Positions 17,818 through 27,088 of a DNA stretch of 64,000 nucleotides are shown in pieces (within the stretch, counting starts at the first letter, position 1; each line of letters starts with the position of its first letter). Source of the stretch: Chloroflexota bacterium (GTDB lineage Bacteria; Chloroflexota; Dehalococcoidia; Lucifugimonadales; UBA2962). The DNA lies in the NCBI GenBank assembly GCA_002699485.1, contig PAAV01000014.1, positions 1 through 64,000 of the forward strand, written 5' to 3'. The notes below the pieces were generated by a model. The model did no database searches and was not told the DNA's origin. It saw nothing but the letters and a program-made list of their open reading frames with translations. Position numbers and translations under genes: made by a program.

Positions 17818-19488
17818 ATGGTTAGAATGACAGGTAAAAAGGCATTACTTGAGATGCTCACTGCTGAAGGTGTCGAATATATTTTTGGAAACCCTGGAAC
17901 GTCCGAAGGCGCAATCATGGATGCTTTGGAAGACTATCCAAATTTGAAGTATATATTAGCTACTCAAGAGGGAGTAGCGATGGGAGCAGCTGACACCTAT
18001 GCACGTGCAACAGGTAAGCCTGCATTCATTAATCTACATATAGAGACGGGATTAGCTAACGGAATAAGTCTTTTGCATAATGCAGCCGCTGGAGGCACTC
18101 CATTAGTTCTCACAGCGGGAAACAAGGATATGCGGAAATTAGTCGAAGGGCGTACCCCTTTAGCGGAGATGGTCAAATTGTTCACTAAATGGAGTGTTGA
18201 GTTAACACATCCAGAACAAATACCCGGGGCAATTCGCAAAGCTTTCAATGAAGCTAGGACTCCACCAACAGGGCCAACGTTTATAGCATTTTCTGCAAAT
18301 TCCCTTGATGGAGAAGCGGATATGGAGATAGTTTCTAATCGTGAAGGATACTTTAGGCTTTCTCCTGACAAAGAAGCTATAGAAGCTGCATCAAATATTT
18401 TGCTGGAAAGTAAAAACCCAATAATGCTAGTTGGAGATAGAGTTGCGCAATCGACTGCTACCAACGAGGCGGTTCAGTTGGCTGAAAAACTTGGGACACC
18501 AGTTTACGCGACTTATTACTCTGAGATGAATTTTCCATCGAAACATCCACTATTTAACGGTTTTATGAAGTGGGGATTTCCCGAAACTAAAGAGTTGTTG
18601 AAAGATTATGACGCAGTTTTAGCTGTAGGTAATGTTTTTTCAGGATATTTCTTTTTTGCTGATGAAGGTGGTAACACGCTGCCTGAAAATACGAAATTAG
18701 TTCATATTGACACAGACGCAAGTGTTATAGGTAATAGTGAACCGACAGACGTGGGAATAATTTCCGATCCAAAAACTGGAATGTCGGCACTTTACCAATC
18801 TTTGAATAATAAATCTTCTGGGTCATACCAAGAAGATTCTAAAGGCCGCATTGAAAAGATATCTTCCAAAATTGCTACGGACAGAGAATCTGCCTTAAAT
18901 AGATCCAAACAAAATTGGAATCAAATACCAATGTCCGCTTCACGAATGATGCATGAGATAGCTGATTGTATTCCTGAGAATACGGTTATAGTGGACGATT
19001 CGGTTACAACTAGGGGGGCTGTGTTTGAAAATATTGAATTTAATCAAACCGGGCAAATATTTGGGGAAAGAGGAGGAGCAATTGGTTGGGGATTAGGAGC
19101 AGGGATTGGTGCCAAGTTAGCTAATCCTGATCGTCCGGTCGTTGCTATTGTTGGAGATGGCTCTGCAATGATGACTGTTCAGGCTTTTTATACTGCCGCT
19201 ATTGAAAATATTCCAGTTGTGTACGTTATTTGTAACAATCAAAGTTATCGAGTACTAAAAGTTAACATGGACATATATAAAGACCTCGTTTTAGGGGGCA
19301 CTCAAAACCCGAGCAAGTATTTAGCTATGGATTTTCCTAAAGCGTTGGATATGGCAGGTTTAGCTGAAGCTATGGGCGTACATGGTGTGCGTATAACAGA
19401 TCCGCTTGAGATCGGGCCTGAATTGACGAAAGCCATCAAATCAAAAAAGCCTACCGTTCTAGACATCTCTATCGACGGCTCTCTTTAA
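17818..19488 (+). CDS. Thiamine-diphosphate-dependent enzyme, benzoylformate decarboxylase/acetolactate synthase-like
   Basis: A three-domain ThDP enzyme of 556 residues. The N-terminal pyrimidine-binding domain carries the catalytic glutamate (ATQEGVAMGAADTYARATGKPAF). A central Rossmann-like domain follows. The C-terminal domain has the ThDP/magnesium motif beginning GDGSAMMT and ending NN about 28 residues later. Overall pattern is closest to benzoylformate decarboxylase-like enzymes; the real 2-oxoacid substrate is unknown. Start chosen at ATG 17818 because AGGAGG lies 7 bases upstream; the in-frame ATG at 17797 lies upstream of that site. It is followed closely by the tag gene. Confidence 0.85.
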   Translation: MVRMTGKKALLEMLTAEGVEYIFGNPGTSEGAIMDALEDYPNLKYILATQEGVAMGAADTYARATGKPAFINLHIETGLANGISLLHNAAAGGTPLVLTAGNKDMRKLVEGRTPLAEMVKLFTKWSVELTHPEQIPGAIRKAFNEARTPPTGPTFIAFSANSLDGEADMEIVSNREGYFRLSPDKEAIEAASNILLESKNPIMLVGDRVAQSTATNEAVQLAEKLGTPVYATYYSEMNFPSKHPLFNGFMKWGFPETKELLKDYDAVLAVGNVFSGYFFFADEGGNTLPENTKLVHIDTDASVIGNSEPTDVGIISDPKTGMSALYQSLNNKSSGSYQEDSKGRIEKISSKIATDRESALNRSKQNWNQIPMSASRMMHEIADCIPENTVIVDDSVTTRGAVFENIEFNQTGQIFGERGGAIGWGLGAGIGAKLANPDRPVVAIVGDGSAMMTVQAFYTAAIENIPVVYVICNNQSYRVLKVNMDIYKDLVLGGTQNPSKYLAMDFPKALDMAGLAEAMGVHGVRITDPLEIGPELTKAIKSKKPTVLDISIDGSL

Positions 19489-19499
19489 AATAGATTCAA

Positions 19500-20117
19500 A
19501 TGCCAGATCAGCTGGATCATATGCCCCTCCAAGATATCACGCTAAACCGATGTCATGAAGACTTCTATGATCAAATGCGATTGGAATACCATGATAAATA
19601 TTGGGGAACGCCTTCAAAAAATGTACGACGTCTTTTTGAGTTTTTATCCCTCAGCGGCATGCAAGCAGGTTTAAATTGGTGGATGGTATGGAAAAAAAGG
19701 GATGCATTTAAACTTGCTTTTGATGATTTCGAAATCACAAAAGTTGCTAACTATTCACAAAATAAAATTTTGGAGTTAATTCAGAATAAGTTATTAATCC
19801 GAAACAAAACCAAAATTAACTCAATCGTAAATAACGCACAAAGAATATTATTGCTTGAAGATGAATATGGTGGATTCGATGAATATTTATGGCATTTTGT
19901 TGGCAATACCCCAAAAGTAAATTTTTGGCAGCAAAATGACATAGTGCCAGCTGTGCTTGATCCGGCGGAAGAGATTTCTAAAGATATGATTCACCGAGGG
20001 TTTAAATTTTGTGGGCCAACGATTATATATGCATATATCCAATCGGTCGGATTAGTAAACGATCATAGAATTGGCTGCTTCAAGCATGGAAAGATAGATT
20101 TTGACATGAGTCGTTAA
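19500..20117 (+). CDS. tag: DNA-3-methyladenine glycosylase I
   Basis: Base-excision repair enzyme that removes 3-methyladenine. Family features along its 205 residues: RCHEDFYDQMRLEYHDKYWG near the N-terminus (usual RC-x-W...YHD-x-EWG), the LFEFLSLSGMQAGLNW helix, then RGFKFCGPTIIYAYIQSVGLVNDHRIGC at the C-terminus. The histidines and cysteines expected to hold the structural zinc are present (C and H near the start, NDH and GC at the end). The start is 11 bases after the ThDP-enzyme stop. A TAAAAT sequence ends 8 bases before the ATG, so it might also have its own leaderless promoter. Confidence 0.9.
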   Translation: MPDQLDHMPLQDITLNRCHEDFYDQMRLEYHDKYWGTPSKNVRRLFEFLSLSGMQAGLNWWMVWKKRDAFKLAFDDFEITKVANYSQNKILELIQNKLLIRNKTKINSIVNNAQRILLLEDEYGGFDEYLWHFVGNTPKVNFWQQNDIVPAVLDPAEEISKDMIHRGFKFCGPTIIYAYIQSVGLVNDHRIGCFKHGKIDFDMSR

Positions 20118-20139
20118 TTTGAAGAATATCTAGTTGTTT

Positions 20140-21069
20140 TTATTGCAGCTGGGAGTTTATGAAATCGGGGTAACCTGAAATGAAGTCAAGGCTATCTACT
20201 TCTCTCTTACCTTCCATCTTTAGTTTGGAGATTATTACTCCTCCCTTTGCTGTTTGTACAATAAGTTTATTTTCCAACTTTTCAACTTTCCCGGGCGATT
20301 CATAGACTTGATCTGATTTGATATTTTTGATTTCAAGTATTTGAATAGTTTTATTTTTCCATTTCGTATATATACCTGGCCAGTTCCGGTAAGCCCGTTC
20401 CATTCGTATTATATGTTCGGCGGTGTCCTTCCAGTTAATTAAACCATCTGATTTTTTTACTAATTTTGTTGTTGTGGCTAGGCTGTTTGTTTGTTGCCGC
20501 AATATCATATTTCCATTAATTAAATTAGGTAGATTTTTAATTAACAATTCTCCGCCCATTGCAAATAACTTTTCTGTAAATTCTTTGGCTGAGCCCGTTA
20601 TATTCAATTTTAATTTTTCTTGGTCAATTATGGGTCCGGTATCTAAGCCTTCATCCATTTGCATTAAAGTTACGCCGGTGGAGGTTTTGCCATCTAAAAT
20701 TGCTGAAACTACAGGAGACGGCCCTCGATATTCAGGCAGAAGAGAAGGGTGTAAATTCCAGCATCCATACTGTGGAATCGAAAGCAATTCTTTGGGGATT
20801 AGTTTTCCATATGCAGCCACGATAATAAGACTTGGTTTAAGTTCAGATATCTCTTGACATGTTTTTGGGTCCTTTAGAGAGGAAGGCTGATAAACATCAA
20901 AACCTAAATCTTTGGCAAACAACTTCACTGCAGGCGAGTTCATTTTCTTTCCCCGCCCCGATGGTTTATCCGGCTGAGTATAAACACCCACCAAATCGTG
21001 CCGGCTGTCAATTAAATTTTTCAGTACGGGTAAGGCAAATTTTGGAGATCCCATAAATATTAAACGCAT
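20140..21069 (-). CDS. fmt: Methionyl-tRNA formyltransferase
   Basis: Formylates initiator Met-tRNA using 10-formyl-tetrahydrofolate. The N-terminal formyltransferase domain has LIFMGSPKFALPVL, the loop QPDKPSGRGKKMNSPAVK, the catalytic Asn-His in CWNLHPSLLPEYRGPSPV, and the catalytic Asp in MDEGLDTGPI. The C-terminal OB-like domain begins at about residue 205 (INWKDTAEHIIRMERAYRNWPG). The ATG at 21069 is preferred over the GTG at 21078; the bases GGTGAT just upstream can serve as ribosome-binding site. No def gene lies next to it, unlike many bacteria. Confidence 0.95.
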   Translation of the reverse strand: MRLIFMGSPKFALPVLKNLIDSRHDLVGVYTQPDKPSGRGKKMNSPAVKLFAKDLGFDVYQPSSLKDPKTCQEISELKPSLIIVAAYGKLIPKELLSIPQYGCWNLHPSLLPEYRGPSPVVSAILDGKTSTGVTLMQMDEGLDTGPIIDQEKLKLNITGSAKEFTEKLFAMGGELLIKNLPNLINGNMILRQQTNSLATTTKLVKKSDGLINWKDTAEHIIRMERAYRNWPGIYTKWKNKTIQILEIKNIKSDQVYESPGKVEKLENKLIVQTAKGGVIISKLKMEGKREVDSLDFISGYPDFINSQLQ

Positions 21070-21222
21070 ATTTATCACCGAGTTGATTAACTTTATACCA
21101 ATATGTTAACCACTATACTTGATAATCACACTAATTCACTTAAATTTAATCATGGTTTAGTCCGCAATTTTTCATCGTTGCAGATATATTTTTCTTAGAA
21201 AAAATCACGGCGTACTCAATTA

Positions 21223-21231
21223 TGCTAATAT
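21223..21231 (+). promoter_or_regulatory. Possible extended -10 promoter for the class IV aminotransferase
   Basis: TGC directly before TAATAT gives an extended -10 element (TGCTAATAT); no clear -35 is needed or seen. The transcript would start near 21238, leaving an untranslated leader of about 85 bases that contains a 14-residue open frame (21261-21305). The rest of the 21070-21324 gap shows no gene. Confidence 0.4.
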
Positions 21232-21324
21232 GCGGACAAAAAGAAGCGGAAATCAGATATATGTACAATCAGAATTTTGAAAATTACTTGGAATTGCTAA
21301 AGTGAGCCACTGGAGAAAAAGGTT

Positions 21325-22230
21325 ATGAATAATAAGAGAGTAGCTTATGTAAATGGGGAAATAGTTCCCGAAATAGAAGCTAAAGTTTCTTACAATGATG
21401 TTGGATTCCTTTACGGAGATGCGGTTTTTGATACAACAAGAACATTTGGCGGGAAGATATTTAGACTTCAGCAACACCTTGATCGCTTCTTCCAATCCTT
21501 AAAATACATGAGGATTGATCCATTGATGACTCAAGACGAAATGAGTGACATTACAATGGAGGTTTTGGAGCGGAATTTGCCGTTATTAGATGACAATGAG
21601 GATTATTGGGTATCTCAAAGAGTCAGCAGGGGGGTCCGACAAGACCTAGGAGGCCTTTCTAATCCGACGGTTGTGATCGAAACCTTTCCATTACCTTTAA
21701 AGCAACGAGCATCACTTTACAAAGATGGTTTACAGCTTGTAACTCCCTCTGTAAGACGTACGCCGCCTGTGTCTCAAAGCCCTCGAGCTAAAGTTCATAA
21801 CTATATAAATATCGTACAAGCTGACCTGGAAGTTAAATCCCAGAATCCTAATGCTTCAGCATTAATGCTGGATATTAACGGTAATTTATGTGAGGGTATG
21901 GGAGCCAACCTTTTTCTGGTTAAGGATGGAGAGATGTTTACTCCTCATGAGCAATATATTTTGGCCGGAATTAGCCGCCAAGTCACAATTGATTTGGCGA
22001 ATGAATTAGGTATAAACGTCAAAGAAAAAAACCTCGATCTATATGACGCTTACACCGCAGACGAAATTTTTGTGACTTCTACAAGTTATTGTATATGTCC
22101 AGTGGCGTCTGTTAATGGCTCAAAGCCTGATAACCAAGATGTACCTGGGCCTGTAACCAAACGTTTAATGGATGCATATTCGGGAATGGTAGGTATTGAT
22201 ATTGTTGGCCAATACCTTGCACATTTATGA
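21325..22230 (+). CDS. Class IV aminotransferase (branched-chain aminotransferase-like)
   Basis: A PLP enzyme of the BCAT / D-alanine aminotransferase / ADC lyase fold, 301 residues. Landmarks: VSYNDVGFLYGDAVFDTTRTF near the N-terminus, the PLP lysine in SPRAKVHNYIN, then LMLDINGNLCEGMGANLFLVKDG and the C-terminal DEIFVTSTSYCICPV. The most likely role is moving amino groups between branched-chain or similar amino acids and 2-oxoglutarate; specificity cannot be read from sequence. A paralogue with the same layout is at 36509-37453. The following gene is a class I/II aminotransferase, 53 bases on, probably co-transcribed. Confidence 0.87.
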   Translation: MNNKRVAYVNGEIVPEIEAKVSYNDVGFLYGDAVFDTTRTFGGKIFRLQQHLDRFFQSLKYMRIDPLMTQDEMSDITMEVLERNLPLLDDNEDYWVSQRVSRGVRQDLGGLSNPTVVIETFPLPLKQRASLYKDGLQLVTPSVRRTPPVSQSPRAKVHNYINIVQADLEVKSQNPNASALMLDINGNLCEGMGANLFLVKDGEMFTPHEQYILAGISRQVTIDLANELGINVKEKNLDLYDAYTADEIFVTSTSYCICPVASVNGSKPDNQDVPGPVTKRLMDAYSGMVGIDIVGQYLAHL

Positions 22231-22283
22231 GTTTCTATAACGATTATCTAAAGATAGTCTGTTGAAGATCAGAGATTTATTTT

Positions 22284-23447
22284 ATGAGTGATTTATTCCC
22301 CAAAATCATGCTTTCTCGGAGTGACGGGATTATTGATCTTGCCTGGGGTCATCCTTCCGACAATTTACATCCGTTGGATGAACTCAAGCCTGCTATTGAT
22401 GCAATCTTTGTGAACAAGGAAATTTCAGCACTCCAATATAGTGGATACCAAGGATACGGGCCCCTGATTGGATCACTAAGTCAATATCTCTCTGAGGATA
22501 AATCGTATACCAGAATAATTAAACCAGAGGAGTTGTATATTGGATATGGAGCATCTCATGGCCTGGATCTAGCCTGTACGCTATTTACTGGAGAAGGAAA
22601 TACTGTATTAGTTGAAGAACCTAGTTATTATCTGGTCCGACAGATTTTAATTGATCACAGATTAAATATAGTTGGAGTTCCAACAGATTCTGAAGGAATG
22701 AAAATTGAAAACCTTGAACACATAATCGACTCATACAAAGGCAATGTTAAGCTCTTATATCTTATCCCATCATTTCATAATCCTATGGGAAGTGTAATGT
22801 CGCTGGAAAGACGTGAGAAGATCATAGACTTGGCGGATAAACATGACATCTTAATTGCTGCCGATGAAGCTTATCATTTACTTTATTACGGCGATCCTCC
22901 TCCTCCGACAATGGCTACATTGGATGATTCGAGAAAAGGATGTGTAGTTTCACTTGGGTCATTTTCAAAGATACTTGCTCCGGGCATAAAGCTAGGATGG
23001 ATTCAGGCAAACCCAGATTTAGTGGATAAGTTTACTAATTCAGGCTCTAACTTTAGCGGAGGAAATAATAATTTTGCGGGTGCTATTGTTGATATCGCTA
23101 TTCGTAAAGGGATTTTAGCTAAGCACGTTAATCACTTGAAGAATACTTATAAATCCAGAATGGAAATTATGTCATCGGCACTGAAAACCCGCATACCAGA
23201 AGCTGAATTTCTTATGCCGCAAGGAGGATACTATTTTTGGATTAAGTTTCCGGAAGAAATAGACGCGAACGTCCTAGAAAAGTTGGCGTTTAATCAAGGC
23301 GTAACTTTAAGGCCCGGGGTAGCATTTTCTGGTCAAAACCTATTTTCGAATTGTATTCGGCTGTGTTTTGCTCTCTCTGATATTGATGATATTACTGAAG
23401 GTATTAATAGACTTGGTCAAGCTTATGACAAATATATTAGCGGCTGA
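22284..23447 (+). CDS. Class I/II aminotransferase (2-aminoadipate aminotransferase-like)
   Basis: A fold-type I PLP enzyme of 387 residues. The N-terminal block IIDLAWGHPSDNLHPLDELK resembles the LysN / MocR-associated aminotransferases. The motif YLIPSFHNPMGSVMSLERR is typical, with ADEAYHLLYY carrying the PLP-contacting Asp and Tyr, and the PLP lysine in LGSFSKILAPGIKLGWI. The C-terminal arginine region is IRLCFALSD. Probable role: transamination of 2-aminoadipate, branched-chain or aromatic amino acids. It follows another aminotransferase and converges on the small DUF1330 gene, 4 bases away. Confidence 0.87.
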   Translation: MSDLFPKIMLSRSDGIIDLAWGHPSDNLHPLDELKPAIDAIFVNKEISALQYSGYQGYGPLIGSLSQYLSEDKSYTRIIKPEELYIGYGASHGLDLACTLFTGEGNTVLVEEPSYYLVRQILIDHRLNIVGVPTDSEGMKIENLEHIIDSYKGNVKLLYLIPSFHNPMGSVMSLERREKIIDLADKHDILIAADEAYHLLYYGDPPPPTMATLDDSRKGCVVSLGSFSKILAPGIKLGWIQANPDLVDKFTNSGSNFSGGNNNFAGAIVDIAIRKGILAKHVNHLKNTYKSRMEIMSSALKTRIPEAEFLMPQGGYYFWIKFPEEIDANVLEKLAFNQGVTLRPGVAFSGQNLFSNCIRLCFALSDIDDITEGINRLGQAYDKYISG

Positions 23448-23451
23448 TATA

Positions 23452-23775
23452 TCAAATACCATCCACAAATATAATCTTTGAATCTGCGTATTCATGCCTT
23501 ATTTTTTTCCAAGGTGCATATTCTGATCCATTATAAAAGTCCATGGCAGCCTTGCGATTGGGAAATTCAATTACAACGACACGTTGTGGTTTCCAGCTGC
23601 CTTCATGTATGGTGATATCCCCTCCCCTGACCAAGTATTTAGCGCCAAATTTCGCTGATATCTTAGGCACTTCTGTTAGGTATTCTTTGTATTTTTCTGG
23701 TTCGTTAACATTAACTTCTCCTATCATGTACGTTGCCAAGCCTTTATCTCCTTTAGTGTAATGATATTTCGACAT
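23452..23775 (-). CDS. DUF1330 family protein
   Basis: A small ferredoxin-like-fold protein of about 107 residues. The DUF1330 pattern is clear: TYMIGEVNVNEPEKYKEYLTEVPKISAKFGAKYLVRGGD, then the strand RVVVIEFPNRKAAMDFYNGSEYAPWKKIR. The family resembles dimeric alpha-beta barrel proteins; its biochemical role is not established. I place the start at the ATG ending at 23775 (MSKYHYTKG); a start further upstream would overlap the divergent E1-alpha gene. Only 15 bases separate it from that gene, so the two share a very compact promoter region. Confidence 0.8.
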   Translation of the reverse strand: MSKYHYTKGDKGLATYMIGEVNVNEPEKYKEYLTEVPKISAKFGAKYLVRGGDITIHEGSWKPQRVVVIEFPNRKAAMDFYNGSEYAPWKKIRHEYADSKIIFVDGI

Positions 23776-23777
23776 TG

Positions 23778-23783
23778 TATAAT
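23778..23783 (+). promoter_or_regulatory. -10 box for a likely leaderless E1-alpha transcript
   Basis: A perfect TATAAT ends 7 bases before the ATG at 23791, and no Shine-Dalgarno sequence is present. The -35 region is weak (TTTAGT at 23752-23757 is too distant). The placement implies transcription starting at the start codon. Confidence 0.45.
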
Positions 23784-23790
23784 CCAACTC

Positions 23791-24798
23791 ATGTCTAAAC
23801 AAAAGACTGAAAATGGTGGAGGCCAAGAATCGAATTGTTCTGATCTATTGCTTGATATCTACAAAACTATGGTTCAAAGCAGATTATTGGATCAAAGAGT
23901 CTGGCAGCTTAATCGACAAGGACGTGCGGCATTGGTAGCTTCCTCGCAAGGGCATGAGGCTTTGCAAGTGGCTTCAGTTTATGCTTTGCGAAAAGGGAAA
24001 GACCTTTTTTACACATATTACCGAGATCTCGCGGTGATGGTTGCCTTGGGAGTGACTCCAAGAGAGATAATGCTTGGTTATATGGCAAAATCTGGTGAAC
24101 CAATGAGTGGGGCAAGGCAATTTCCTACACAAGGCGCTATGCCTGATTTAGGTTTAGTTAATCTATCTAATGTTGTTGCTACGCAGTTACCGCAAGCAGT
24201 AGGAGCTGCTTTAGCTTGTGTTCAACAACAATCTGATTCGGTTGTAGCAGTATATTTTGGTGATGGTGCTTCTTCTACAGGCGATTGTCACGAGGCAATG
24301 AACTTCGCTTCCGTCCATAAATTACCTGTATTATTTATTTGCGAAAATAACGGTTATGCTATTTCTGTTCCTCTAGAAAAACAGATGGCAGTTAAAAATG
24401 TATCTATTCGAGCAAATAGTTATAACATGCCTGGCTTTACGGTAGACGGCACCAGTGTAACTGAAGTATTTAAAATGGTTTCTGATGCAGCCAAACGTGC
24501 TCGTCAAGGGGAAGGACCAACTTTAATTGAAGGTATAGTAGAGCGATACTTGCCTCATACTGGTGATGATGATGACAAGAGGTATAGGTCTGAGGATGAG
24601 CTAGCGAAAGCAAAAGAAAAAGATCCAGTGCAAATGTTGAGACTGTTATTAAAAGAAGAAAGTGTTTTGACTGATGCAATTGATCTTGAAATTAATGAAC
24701 TCGCAAAAACAAGCATAGATGACGCAACTGAGTATGGCGAATCAGCATCATATCCAGATCCAGACAGATTTTATGATCATGTGTATTCACAATCGTAG
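23791..24798 (+). CDS. 2-oxoacid dehydrogenase E1 component, alpha subunit (branched-chain type)
   Basis: With the following E1-beta it forms the ThDP-dependent decarboxylase of a 2-oxoacid dehydrogenase complex. Landmarks: ASSQGHEALQVASVYAL, FYTYYRDLAVMVALG, the ThDP motif GDGASSTGDCHEAMNF ending in ICENNGYAISVP, and the phosphorylation-loop region RYLPHTGDDDDKRYRSEDEL. The SQGHEA and YYRD patterns point to branched-chain 2-oxoacid dehydrogenase rather than pyruvate dehydrogenase, but this is a family-level inference. The ATG at 23791 is preferred. First gene of the operon E1-alpha, E1-beta, E2, lipB. Confidence 0.92.
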   Translation: MSKQKTENGGGQESNCSDLLLDIYKTMVQSRLLDQRVWQLNRQGRAALVASSQGHEALQVASVYALRKGKDLFYTYYRDLAVMVALGVTPREIMLGYMAKSGEPMSGARQFPTQGAMPDLGLVNLSNVVATQLPQAVGAALACVQQQSDSVVAVYFGDGASSTGDCHEAMNFASVHKLPVLFICENNGYAISVPLEKQMAVKNVSIRANSYNMPGFTVDGTSVTEVFKMVSDAAKRARQGEGPTLIEGIVERYLPHTGDDDDKRYRSEDELAKAKEKDPVQMLRLLLKEESVLTDAIDLEINELAKTSIDDATEYGESASYPDPDRFYDHVYSQS

Positions 24799-24817
24799 CA
24801 AATCGTAGGGTTTTCTA

Positions 24818-25801
24818 ATGCAAGAAATTAATCTAATTGAAGCTGTTCGCCAAGCCATGTATGAAGAAATGGATAGAGATCAGAGTGTCTTTATTTTGGG
24901 AGAGGATATAGGAGTTAGAGGAGGAGTTTTTTTAGCAACGGATGGATTTCTTGAGGCTTTCGGAGCAAGTAGAGTAATAGATACGCCGATTTCTGAATCC
25001 GCTATTGCAGGAGTGGCTTTAGGAGCTGCTATGCGAGGTATGCGACCGATAGCTGAGATTGAGTTTGCGGATTTTATTTGGCCTGTTTTCAATCAGATTT
25101 TGGGAGAGGCGGCAAGACTTCGATATGGCACGGAAGGAAAATTACGAGCACCGTTAGTTTTAAGGGCACCTTACGGTGGTGGCATTAGAGGAGGCTTATA
25201 TCATTCACAAAGTCCTGAAGCATATTTTGCCCATACCCCAGGATTAAAAGTTGTGGCACCAGCAACTCCATTTGATGCAAAAGGCCTATTAAAGGCTGCA
25301 ATTAGAGATGATGATCCGGTAATTTTTTTAGAGCATAAAAAAACATATCGTCTCGTGAAGGGTAATATCCCAGAAGAAGAATATACTGTCCCAATTGGCA
25401 AAGCTGATGTAAAAATACAGGGTAAGGATATAACCTTAATCACTTATGGTCTGATGCTACATCATTGCATTGAGGCTGCTAGAAGTTTAAAAGCGGAGAA
25501 TGTTGAAGTGGAAGTAATTGATCTTCGTACCCTAAGGCCGATTGACCAAGATACTGTTATCAGATCTGTCATGAAAACCGGTAAAGCTTTAATAGTCCAT
25601 GAAGACACATTAGCTTTAGGTATTGGAGCGGAGATATCGGCCATATTGGCCGAGCATGTTTTTGACTCACTAGATGCTCCTATTAGAAGGCTGGCTGGCC
25701 CAGAAGTTCCGGCGATGCCTTTCAGCCCAACTTTGGAAAGTCAGTTTATGATTAACACATCCGATATTGTAGAAGCACTAAAAGAGCTGTCAGAGTACTA
25801 A
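24818..25801 (+). CDS. 2-oxoacid dehydrogenase E1 component, beta subunit
   Basis: Partner of the preceding E1-alpha, 327 residues. It has the N-terminal ThDP-contacting region (LGEDIGVRGGVFLATDGF, then DTPISESAIAGVALGAAMRGMRPIAE), the HSQSPEAYFAHTPGLKVVAPATP strand, and a C-terminal transketolase domain (VEVIDLRTLRPIDQDTV). The start lies 19 bases after E1-alpha and the stop is 2 bases before the E2 start. It is similar in layout to the truncated E1-beta at the left edge of the window, so the genome carries at least two such complexes. Confidence 0.94.
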   Translation: MQEINLIEAVRQAMYEEMDRDQSVFILGEDIGVRGGVFLATDGFLEAFGASRVIDTPISESAIAGVALGAAMRGMRPIAEIEFADFIWPVFNQILGEAARLRYGTEGKLRAPLVLRAPYGGGIRGGLYHSQSPEAYFAHTPGLKVVAPATPFDAKGLLKAAIRDDDPVIFLEHKKTYRLVKGNIPEEEYTVPIGKADVKIQGKDITLITYGLMLHHCIEAARSLKAENVEVEVIDLRTLRPIDQDTVIRSVMKTGKALIVHEDTLALGIGAEISAILAEHVFDSLDAPIRRLAGPEVPAMPFSPTLESQFMINTSDIVEALKELSEY

Positions 25802-25803
25802 TT

Positions 25804-27078
25804 ATGGACATTGTTTTACCACAACTAGGAGAATCTATCACCGAAGGTGTAATCGGTAAATGGTTGATCGTTGAGGGCGAGGAGATAGATAAATATCATC
25901 CATTAGTGGAAGTAATAACGGATAAGGTAAATGTCGAGATGCCTGCTCCGGTTTCAGGCAGAATAACTAAAATTGTGGCAAATGAAGGTGAAACAGTTTT
26001 AGTTGGATCGGTCATTGCTTTAATCGAAACCTCTGATCAAGTCGATAATGAAATTCGTGGAATATCTCAGGCCGATACTATTGGTGGTTTTGTTGCTGAT
26101 ATGCCTCCGGTAGGACCAACTGGAGCGGCCAACGTGCCTCAAAACAACTTGCAAGAGGAGGGAGGGCTAGAAAATTCAGAGACTAAATTCTCACCAGCTG
26201 TAAAAAAACTAATACAAAAATACAATATAGATGTAACTGAATTGTCTGGAACAGGAAAATCCGGTCGAATCACAAGGAAGGATTTAGAAACTTTTTTAAA
26301 TAGTGATAGGTACGTTCCCAAAGATTCAGTTGTTCCTGAAAATGTCCGTCAAACGATGGACCCAATTAGAAAAATTATTGCTCAGAATATGGTGCAAAGT
26401 GCTACCGATATTCCTGATGCATGGTTAAGCATAGAAGCAGACGTAACAAATTTAGTTATTTTAAGGGAGTCGATAAAGGAGGAATTTCTTGAAACTAACG
26501 GATACCCAATCACCTTTCTAGCTTTTGCCATATGGGCAACCGCAAAAGGAATAAAAGAGTACCCTGTTCTTAATTCATCTATAGAAAATGATGAAATTAT
26601 TAAGCATAGTGTACTAAATATGGGTGTCGCGGTTGCGAGTTCATCTGGCCTTGTGGTTCCCGTTATTAAAGACGTTTATGATAAGTCAATTAAGTCTATT
26701 GCTGCTGAAATCCATCGATTAGTTAGTGCAGCTAATTCAGGCGACTTATTACATTCAGATGTGATATCCGGCACATTTACTATAAATAATACCGGATCTT
26801 TGGGATCTAATTTATCAAAACCAATCATTGTTCCAGGGCAGGCAGCAATTTTAACTACGGAGAAAATCAATAAGATGCCGGTCGCGGTGCCAGTAGACTC
26901 TAGTAGAACAGATCTACAGTTACCGATTAATAAACAAGACGCCATTGAAATTAGATCGATAATGAATTTATCCCTAAGTTTTGACCACAGAATTATGGAT
27001 GGCAGTGATGCGGCAGGCTTTACAAATTGCGTAAAAGAATCGCTAGAATCTTTTACACAAGACACTGTTTTGGAATGA
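25804..27078 (+). CDS. Dihydrolipoamide acyltransferase (E2), branched-chain or succinyl type
   Basis: Lipoyl-bearing core enzyme of the complex, 424 residues. The lipoyl domain (1-78) has its lysine in EVITDKVNVEMPAP (K41), and the DKV pattern is more common in branched-chain/2-oxoglutarate E2 than in pyruvate E2. A peripheral subunit-binding domain lies at about 130-165 (SPAVKKLIQKYNIDVTELSGTGKSGRIT). The catalytic domain spans about 190-420 and has the motif DHRIMDG. It follows E1-beta by 2 bases and is followed by lipB, which provides the octanoyl group for lipoylation of this protein. Confidence 0.93.
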   Translation: MDIVLPQLGESITEGVIGKWLIVEGEEIDKYHPLVEVITDKVNVEMPAPVSGRITKIVANEGETVLVGSVIALIETSDQVDNEIRGISQADTIGGFVADMPPVGPTGAANVPQNNLQEEGGLENSETKFSPAVKKLIQKYNIDVTELSGTGKSGRITRKDLETFLNSDRYVPKDSVVPENVRQTMDPIRKIIAQNMVQSATDIPDAWLSIEADVTNLVILRESIKEEFLETNGYPITFLAFAIWATAKGIKEYPVLNSSIENDEIIKHSVLNMGVAVASSSGLVVPVIKDVYDKSIKSIAAEIHRLVSAANSGDLLHSDVISGTFTINNTGSLGSNLSKPIIVPGQAAILTTEKINKMPVAVPVDSSRTDLQLPINKQDAIEIRSIMNLSLSFDHRIMDGSDAAGFTNCVKESLESFTQDTVLE

Positions 27079-27088
27079 GAAATCGTAA

